From: Pseudomonadota bacterium
GTDB taxonomy: Bacteria; Pseudomonadota; Alphaproteobacteria; Reyranellales; Reyranellaceae
NCBI GenBank assembly: GCA_023436825.1
Contig: JAEZHS010000670.1
Location: forward strand, 1-5,905
DNA length: 5,905 nucleotides
Direction of reading: 5' to 3'
The stretch's first letter is position 1. Every line of letters starts with the position of its first letter. Below, piece after piece: positions 1 to 4,423 of the stretch. Below the pieces are notes generated by a model. It was not told where the DNA came from. It made no database searches and saw only the letters and a program-made list of their open reading frames with translations. The position numbers and the translations under genes are program-made.

Positions 1-507
1 CCACACTTCGCCATCTCGATCGGGCTCGAGCGCGAGGGCGAGATCATCGCTGGCGTGATCTACCAGCCGATCTCCGACGAGCTGTTCTGGGCCGAGAAGG
101 GCAACGGCGCCTATGTCGACACGCCCAACGCCCGCTCGCGCCGCCTGCGCGTGTCAGGTCGCAAGGATCCGGCGCGCGCGCTGATCGCGACCGGCATCCC
201 CAACATCGGCAAGGGCGACCATCCCGACTATCACCGCCGGCTCGAGGCCGTGACCCGTCAGACCGCCGGCGTGCGGCGCTGGGGCGCGGCGTCGCTCGAC
301 TTCGCCTTCCTGGCAGCCGGGCGGTACGACGCCTTCTTCGAGTACGGGCTGGCGCCGTGGGATGTCGCCGCGGGACTGCTGCTGGTGCGCGAAGCCGGCG
401 GCGTCGTGAGCGATGTCACGGGCAAGCCCTACGAGCTCGGCGGTCCATCCGTACTCGCGAGCAACTTCGGCCTCCACGAGCCGATGATCGGGATTCTGGG
501 CTCTTAG
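1..507 (+). CDS. suhB: Inositol-1-monophosphatase family protein (SuhB-like), 5' end outside window
   Basis: This is a Mg2+-dependent sugar-phosphate or inositol-phosphate phosphatase of the IMPase fold, probably cytosolic. The reading frame is open from base 1 and gives 168 residues before TAG at 505-507. The family is usually about 260-270 residues, so roughly the first 95 are missing. The first visible residues, PHFAISIGLE, normally follow directly after the DPLDGT metal-binding motif, so that motif should lie just left of the window. The C-terminal signature WDVAAG (W120-G125 of the fragment) is present, followed by an EAGG segment. Its Asp (D121) is the expected metal ligand. The stretch RRWGAASLDFAFLAAGRYDAFFE matches the substrate-side region of the family. 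In E. coli SuhB also acts with the Nus factors in rRNA antitermination, but this cannot be assumed here. Other IMPase-fold members (CysQ, HisN-type histidinol phosphatase) are possible; the PHFAISI context favours SuhB. Confidence 0.9.
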   Translation, partial: PHFAISIGLEREGEIIAGVIYQPISDELFWAEKGNGAYVDTPNARSRRLRVSGRKDPARALIATGIPNIGKGDHPDYHRRLEAVTRQTAGVRRWGAASLDFAFLAAGRYDAFFEYGLAPWDVAAGLLLVREAGGVVSDVTGKPYELGGPSVLASNFGLHEPMIGILGS

Positions 508-526
508 TTGGAGCGCGCGCTCCAAC
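507..526. terminator. Perfect 20-bp palindrome on the suhB-like stop codon (terminator stem or operator)
   Basis: GTTGGAGCGC is followed immediately by its exact reverse complement GCGCTCCAAC, with the centre between 516 and 517. The palindrome starts on the last base of the TAG stop. As RNA it would fold into a stem of about 8 bp with a GCGC loop. The + strand continues with AAAA rather than a U-tract, so it is not a canonical intrinsic terminator. Its perfect symmetry equally fits an operator for a dimeric repressor such as a TetR-type protein. The symmetry is seen directly; the function is inferred. Confidence 0.4.
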
Positions 527-570
527 AAAACGCCATACAACGGGCAAAAACTCTCCACAGGATGTACTGA

Positions 571-603
571 GGACGCTGCCGGCTGGTTGAGCGGGCAGCG
601 TCC
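571..603 (+). terminator. 10-bp inverted repeat upstream of the OmpA-like gene (possible terminator hairpin)
   Basis: GGACGCTGCC (571-580) and GGCAGCGTCC (594-603) are exact reverse complements separated by a 13-base loop. A GC-rich stem of this kind downstream of the phosphatase could end its transcript or structure the leader of the next operon. The bases that follow (AAGGGCTATTCTTC) contain only a weak T-rich stretch. It overlaps the candidate promoter at 587-615, so both assignments are tentative. Confidence 0.35.
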
Positions 604-615
604 AAGGGCTATTCT
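587..615 (+). promoter_or_regulatory. Candidate sigma70-type promoter for the three-gene envelope operon
   Basis: TTGAGC at 587-592 matches 4 of 6 bases of the -35 consensus. TATTCT at 610-615 matches 4 of 6 of the -10 consensus. The spacer is 17 bases, the optimal length. Transcription would start near 622, about 25 bases before the ATG at 648. The match is modest, and the right arm of the inverted repeat lies within the spacer. Confidence 0.3.
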
Positions 616-632
616 TCAATCAAATTCTCGTT

Positions 633-638
633 GAGAGG
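633..638 (+). promoter_or_regulatory. Ribosome binding site that sets the OmpA-like start
   Basis: GAGAGG lies 9 bases before the ATG at 648. It is only 3 bases before the in-frame TTG at 642, which is too close for initiation. The start is therefore taken as ATG 648. Confidence 0.55.
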
Positions 639-647
639 CAATTGGTT

Positions 648-1226
648 ATGCCATCGTCCTCGGTCGCCGTGCGCGGGTTGGCGCTCGTCGTGCTGGCCAT
701 GAGCGCAGCACCCGCCTTCGCGCAGGACATCGTCGTGCAGCCGGCACGGGTCCCGGTTGCCGGCGCGCCGGGGACATACGAGCGCAGCCTGCCCGCGCCC
801 CCGCCCGGCCCGATCGAAAGCCGCCTGGTGAACCTTCAGGCCGCGCCTCCCGCGCCCGTCGTCACCGTCCCAGCCACGCCGCCGCCCGGCCCGACGATGG
901 CGGCGGGTACCCCGGCCGTCGTTCCACCGCCGCAAGCCGGCGGGCCCTTCGGAACGATCGCCTTCATCGGCCGCTCGGTCGTCCTGACACCAGCCACCAA
1001 GGCCGAGCTCGACCAGATCGCCAGACGCATCGCCGACCAGAAGCTGCGCCACGTCGAGCTGCGCGCCTTCGCCATGGATACCGGACCCGACAGCCGCAAG
1101 GTCGCCCTGGCGCGCGCCCTGGTCGTGCGCAGCTACCTGATCGACCGGGGGGTCAAGTCGCGCATCGAGGTCGGCAGCTTCTCGGGCGACGGCGACTCCG
1201 TCGACATCCTGGTGCCCAACACGTGA
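648..1226 (+). CDS. Secreted proline-rich protein with a diverged OmpA-like C-terminal domain
   Basis: The product is 192 residues. It has an N-terminal signal peptide (hydrophobic core about 8-20, predicted cleavage AFA|QD after A25) and so should be periplasmic. Residues about 30-100 are a low-complexity Pro/Ala linker, including PAPPPGP and ATPPPGP. The last 90 residues resemble an OmpA-like fold. IAFIGRSVVLTPATKAELDQIARRI is equivalent to the 'F..gs..L....... L..ia..l' strand-helix of the family. D144 and R156 sit near the usual peptidoglycan-binding Asp and Arg, followed by VVRSYLIDRGV. The loop between them is about 3 residues shorter than in Pal, and the NxxLS element is missing, so peptidoglycan binding is uncertain. 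There is no lipobox Cys. It lies 37 bp upstream of the MotA-like gene on the same strand, suggesting a periplasmic accessory of that channel. No specific named family is recognised. Confidence 0.8.
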   Translation: MPSSSVAVRGLALVVLAMSAAPAFAQDIVVQPARVPVAGAPGTYERSLPAPPPGPIESRLVNLQAAPPAPVVTVPATPPPGPTMAAGTPAVVPPPQAGGPFGTIAFIGRSVVLTPATKAELDQIARRIADQKLRHVELRAFAMDTGPDSRKVALARALVVRSYLIDRGVKSRIEVGSFSGDGDSVDILVPNT

Positions 1227-1263
1227 TCGGGCTCGCGCCGTCCGGCCGCCCGCGTCTGACCGC

Positions 1264-2562
1264 ATGAGCAGTCCGCTCCCCTATCTCGTCCGCATGCTGT
1301 TGTTCCTGACGGCCGTCGCCGGGCTCGCCTACGTGCTGCACGTGGATCTGCTGCGCGTGTTCATGAACACGCCGATCCTGAACGGCGTGATCGTGGCGGT
1401 GCTGGTGATCGGCATCTTCTTCGTCATGCGCCAGGTCGTCTCGCTGTGGCCCGAGGTCAAATGGCTGCGCCGCTTCCAGCATCGCGAGGAAGCTGCACCG
1501 CCGCTCGACACCCACACGCTTAACCTGCTGGCGCCGCTCGCCACCATGCTGGGCGAGCGCCAGGACCGGCTGCGGCTGTCGCCCACGGCGACGCGCGCCG
1601 TGCTCGACGGCATCGCCACCCGCCTCGACGAGCGCCGCGATCTCACACGCTACCTGATCGGCCTGCTGATCTTCCTCGGCCTGCTCGGCACCTTCTGGGG
1701 CCTGCTCGAGACCATCGGCGCAGTGGCCGACGCCATCGGCCGGCTGCAGGTCAGCGGCGGCGACGCCATCAGCATGTTCCGGACGCTCAAGGAGAGCATC
1801 GAGGGCCCGCTCAAGGGCATGGCCACCGCCTTCGGCGCCTCGCTGTTCGGCCTGTCGGGCTCTCTGGTGCTGGGCTTCCTCGAACTGCAGGCGAGCCAGG
1901 CGCAGGGCCGCTTCCATATCGAGCTCGAGGAATGGCTGGCGAGCGCCACGCGGCTGTCGAGCGGGGTGAACATCGACGGCGAGCAAGGCGTGTCGGCCTA
2001 TGTCGAAGCACTGCTCGAGCGTACCGCCGACGGCCTCGACGATCTCACCCGCACGCTGCGCCGTGCCGAGGAAAGCCGGGAGGCCGCCGTCGCCACCAAC
2101 GCCACCCTCGTCGAGCGCCTCGCGGCGCTTGCCGAAGCGATGCGCGGCCAGCAGACGCTGCTTGCCCGCATGGGCGAGCAGTCGATCGAATTGCGCACGG
2201 CGATCAACCGCCTTGGCGAACGCGGCTCGTCGGACAACGATCGCGAGGCGCTGGCCACCCATCAGCGCACCATCGAGAGCCACCTCGTCCGCCTGCTCGA
2301 GGAGAATGCGCGCAGCCGGTCGACGCTCAGTGACGAACTGCGGGTCATGATCGAGCGGCTCGGCGAACGCAGCTCGGCCGAGGAGCGCGAGGCCCTGCTG
2401 GCGCACCAGCGCGCCATCGAGGGCCATCTCGCCCGCCTGGTCGACGAGAACGTGCGCGGTCGCACGGCGCTTGCCGACGAACTGCGCGGCGAGTTCCGCC
2501 TGCTCGCCCGCACCGTCGCCTCGACGGCCCGCGGCGCCGTTCATCCGCCGGGCGAAGGCTAG
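1264..2562 (+). CDS. MotA/TolQ/ExbB-type proton-channel protein with long C-terminal helical tail
   Basis: The product is 432 residues, an inner-membrane channel subunit of an ion-driven stator. Hydrophobic segments lie at about 6-26, 39-58, 130-152 and 186-206. The last two carry the family signature: LLGTFWGLLETI (140-151), then, after a short periplasmic loop, KGMATAFGASLFGLSGSLVLG (184-204). By family topology, residues about 60-129 and the whole tail (208-432) are cytoplasmic. The tail has no proline until P428 and is rich in Ala, Glu, Arg and Leu, so it should be helical or coiled-coil. It ends in two tandem copies of a roughly 49-residue unit. ATG 1264 has no clear Shine-Dalgarno sequence, but no start codon lies in frame just upstream; M11 is an alternative. 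TAG at 2560-2562 is 3 bases before the MotB-like ATG, implying coupled translation. Flagellar MotA is about 290 residues and lacks such a tail; ZorA of Zorya systems does have a long tail. Confidence 0.88.
   Translation: MSSPLPYLVRMLLFLTAVAGLAYVLHVDLLRVFMNTPILNGVIVAVLVIGIFFVMRQVVSLWPEVKWLRRFQHREEAAPPLDTHTLNLLAPLATMLGERQDRLRLSPTATRAVLDGIATRLDERRDLTRYLIGLLIFLGLLGTFWGLLETIGAVADAIGRLQVSGGDAISMFRTLKESIEGPLKGMATAFGASLFGLSGSLVLGFLELQASQAQGRFHIELEEWLASATRLSSGVNIDGEQGVSAYVEALLERTADGLDDLTRTLRRAEESREAAVATNATLVERLAALAEAMRGQQTLLARMGEQSIELRTAINRLGERGSSDNDREALATHQRTIESHLVRLLEENARSRSTLSDELRVMIERLGERSSAEEREALLAHQRAIEGHLARLVDENVRGRTALADELRGEFRLLARTVASTARGAVHPPGEG
2209..2499 (+). repeat. Two tandem ~49-codon repeats in the tail of the MotA-like protein
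   Basis: Residues 316-364 (2209-2355) and 365-412 (2356-2499) align with a single one-residue gap (G321) and share about 29 of 48 residues. Both copies start RLGER, continue with REAL, HQR-IE-HL-RL and EN-R-R, and end L-DELR. The units are predicted to be helical and point to an internal duplication in the cytoplasmic tail. Confidence 0.8.
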
Positions 2563-2565
2563 GCA

Positions 2566-3765
2566 ATGGCCTCTGCCTCCTCCCGCCGCCGGGGCGGAGC
2601 CGCCGACTACATCTGGCCAGGCTATGTCGACGCGCTGACGACGCTGCTGATGGTGCTGATCTTCCTGCTGACCTTGTTCAGCGTGGCGCAGTTCACGCTG
2701 TCCAACGCGGTCAGCACCCGTGACAGCGCCATCGACCAGCTCAGCCGCCAGATCGGCGATCTCGCCAACCAGCTCTCGATCGAGAAGCGCGCCGGCCAGA
2801 GCCTTCAAAAGGATCTCGAGCAGCTCACCCTGCAGATCTCCCAGATGCGCAGCGAGCGCGACAGGCTGAGCGGCGATCTCGCCGCCGAGCGCCGCTCATC
2901 GGATGCGCTCAAGATCGAGCGCGACCAGCTCACCGAGCGGCTGACCTCGATGCTGGCCGAACGCGACAAGCTTGCCGCCGCGATGGAGAGCAAGGCCAAG
3001 GATTCGGAGGCCAAGGCGGCCGACCTGCAGAAGGAGATCGAGCGCCAGCGGCTGGAGCTGACGCGGCTCGCCGCCTCTCTCGCCGCCGCCAACAACGAGA
3101 AGGGCAAGCTCTTCAGCGACCTCACCGAGGAGCAGAAGCTTGCCGCCGAGCAGAAGGCCGCCGTAGTGCGCATGACCGCCGAGATGGCCGGCTTGAAGGA
3201 CGAGCTCGGCCGGCTCAACGCCGCCCTCGACGCCTCCGAAGCCAAGTCCAAGGAGCAGCACGCGCAGATCGTCGATCTTGGACAGAAGCTCAATCGCGCG
3301 CTGGCCAGCAAGGTCGAGGAGCTGGCGCGCTACCGCTCGGAGTTCTTCGGCAAGCTGCGCGAGGCGCTCGCCGGCCAGCGCGACGTGCAGGTCGTCGGCG
3401 ACCGCTTCGTCTTCCAGTCCGAGGTGCTGTTTCCGTCGGCCTCGGCGCAACTCCAACCCGCCGGCGAGAAGCAGCTCGCCGAGGTGGCCCAGCGGCTGAT
3501 CGAGATCTCCTCGCGCATTCCGAAGGAAATAAATTGGGTGCTGCAGGTCGACGGCCACACCGACGACAAACCGATCCGCAGCGCGGTCTATCCGTCGAAC
3601 TGGGAACTGTCGGCGGCGCGCGCCATCGCCGTCGTGAAGTTCCTGCACAGCCAGGGAATCCCCAACGACCGCCTGGTTGCCGCGGGCTATGGCGAGTACC
3701 AGCCGCTGTCCGCCATCGACAGCGCCCGCAACCGGCGCATCGAGCTGAAGCTGACGAGTCGCTGA
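2566..3765 (+). CDS. MotB/OmpA-like stator partner with long periplasmic coiled coil
   Basis: The product is 399 residues. A short cytoplasmic, Arg-rich N-terminus is followed by one transmembrane helix (about 20-43). Its motif PGYVDALTTLLMVLIFLL places Asp22 where MotB has its proton-accepting Asp. Residues about 46-255 are a proline-free coiled coil; no proline occurs between P18 and P290. The C-terminus (about 276-399) is an OmpA-type peptidoglycan-binding domain with VDGHTDDKPI (D333) and NWELSAARAIAVV (R352), so both classical diaminopimelate-contacting residues are present. The protein should anchor the MotA-like channel to the cell wall and convert ion flow into movement or force. ATG 2566 follows GAAGG at 2554-2558 with good spacing. 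Bacterial databases often call such proteins 'peptidoglycan-binding protein' or 'MotB'. Flagellar MotB has a much shorter linker, and no flagellar gene is nearby. Confidence 0.9.
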   Translation: MASASSRRRGGAADYIWPGYVDALTTLLMVLIFLLTLFSVAQFTLSNAVSTRDSAIDQLSRQIGDLANQLSIEKRAGQSLQKDLEQLTLQISQMRSERDRLSGDLAAERRSSDALKIERDQLTERLTSMLAERDKLAAAMESKAKDSEAKAADLQKEIERQRLELTRLAASLAAANNEKGKLFSDLTEEQKLAAEQKAAVVRMTAEMAGLKDELGRLNAALDASEAKSKEQHAQIVDLGQKLNRALASKVEELARYRSEFFGKLREALAGQRDVQVVGDRFVFQSEVLFPSASAQLQPAGEKQLAEVAQRLIEISSRIPKEINWVLQVDGHTDDKPIRSAVYPSNWELSAARAIAVVKFLHSQGIPNDRLVAAGYGEYQPLSAIDSARNRRIELKLTSR

Positions 3766-3766
3766 G

Positions 3767-3804
3767 CTCCTCATGCTCTCCCCCTTGGGGGAGAGCATGA
3801 GGAG
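3767..3804. terminator. Perfect 18-bp-stem hairpin between convergent genes (bidirectional terminator or dispersed palindrome)
   Basis: CTCCTCATGCTCTCCCCC and GGGGGAGAGCATGAGGAG are exact reverse complements around a TT centre. The element begins one base after the MotB-like stop codon and ends 14 bases from the stop of the convergent DUF1489 gene. This position suits termination of both transcripts. Neither side has a run of T, so it may work with Rho or as a 3' RNA stabiliser. Such C-tract/G-tract palindromes are often dispersed in proteobacterial genomes. Confidence 0.65.
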
Positions 3805-3818
3805 GTTGTCGCTGCCTT

Positions 3819-4250
3819 CTACAGCAGCCCCAGTCGCTTCAGCTCGGCTGCCATTTCCGGCGGCATGTCCGCCGTGTCCCCTTTGGACAGGTCCGGCGGC
3901 GCGCGTTCCGGATCGAGGTAGCGCCAGCCCTGGAACGCCTGACAGGCGCGCGGCGCGGTCGGGATCAGAGTGCGCTTGACCTTGATGCGGCAGTATTTCT
4001 TGCCGTCGTCCTGGTCGATGTCCTCCTCGAACCCGACCAGCTCCTGGCGGCAGCGAATGACCCCGCGCACCACCCAGTAGAGCGAGCCGCCTGCCAAGAG
4101 TTCCTCGGAGCGCCGCGGCGTGTTGCGGGTATAGACCCAGTGCGGCGAGCGCGGCGTCTGCCGGCGCTGCTTGCGTCGCGCGGCCTGTACCTTCTTCATA
4201 TGGGCAAGATCGTCGACGCCGACGGCAAGCTTGATCAGATGCAACGCCAT
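3819..4250 (-). CDS. DUF1489 family protein of unknown function
   Basis: The product is 143 residues, starting MALHLIKLAVGVDDLAH and ending at TAG (complement of 3819-3821). The N-terminal HLIKL-VG, the central HWVYTRNTPRR and GGSLYWVVRGVIRCRQ, and the C-terminal RACQAFQGWRYL followed by PPDL are the pattern I associate with DUF1489, a conserved alphaproteobacterial family without an established function. No signal peptide or membrane segment is visible, and the Arg/Lys-rich body suggests a cytosolic protein. An in-frame TAA lies 12 bases upstream of the ATG, which fixes the start; the Shine-Dalgarno sequence is weak. The gene converges on the stator operon and diverges from the alpha-2-macroglobulin gene, so it is transcribed alone here. 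Confidence 0.85.
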   Translation of the reverse strand: MALHLIKLAVGVDDLAHMKKVQAARRKQRRQTPRSPHWVYTRNTPRRSEELLAGGSLYWVVRGVIRCRQELVGFEEDIDQDDGKKYCRIKVKRTLIPTAPRACQAFQGWRYLDPERAPPDLSKGDTADMPPEMAAELKRLGLL

Positions 4251-4423
4251 CGTTCGCGCTTAGTACGCCAAGGCCTGTCCGCTCAAGCGTCGCCTTTCCA
4301 CAGTGCCATCGAAAACCGTGATATGCGCGCCACACGCTGGAAGATTCGCAAGCACAGGTTCAGACTCCACAGTGTTTGCACAATCGCCGGAATAGAGTTC
4401 GGGCGCTTTTTGCGGGGGTTCTC
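4251..4423. promoter_or_regulatory. Divergent intergenic region
   Basis: This 173-bp segment lies between the start codons of two divergent genes and should hold a promoter for each. It is visibly richer in A and T than the flanking genes, for example around 4308-4365 and 4380-4412. I could not identify a convincing -35/-10 pair on either strand. A 9-bp direct repeat, TCCACAGTG, occurs at 4297-4305 and 4366-4374. Confidence 0.4.

Noticed and set aside
1153..2808. 551-codon open frame on the minus strand across the MotA-like gene
   Set aside because: It is a shadow frame caused by high GC at third positions. Its product is a biased Arg/Ala/Gly/Gln/His mixture without recognisable motifs, while the + strand frame has clear transmembrane and family signatures.
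648..3765. Zorya anti-phage defence system
   Set aside because: The channel and anchor pair resembles ZorA/ZorB in architecture, but no ZorC/ZorD or ZorE-type helicase or nuclease gene is present. The following genes are DUF1489 and alpha-2-macroglobulin, and the extra gene is a secreted protein.
2896..4335. 479-codon open frame on the minus strand covering the MotB-like gene and DUF1489 region
   Set aside because: It overlaps two well-supported genes in other frames, crosses the intergenic hairpin, and has low-complexity composition with no family motif.
4294..4374. DnaA-box-like or replication-origin signal (TCCACA motifs in the divergent region)
   Set aside because: The two sites match only 7 and 6 of 9 bases of the DnaA-box consensus, and there is no cluster, AT-rich unwinding element or origin-type neighbour gene.
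4376..4404. Promoter starting at TTGCAC before the alpha-2-macroglobulin gene
   Set aside because: No acceptable -10 box lies at 16-18 bases spacing.
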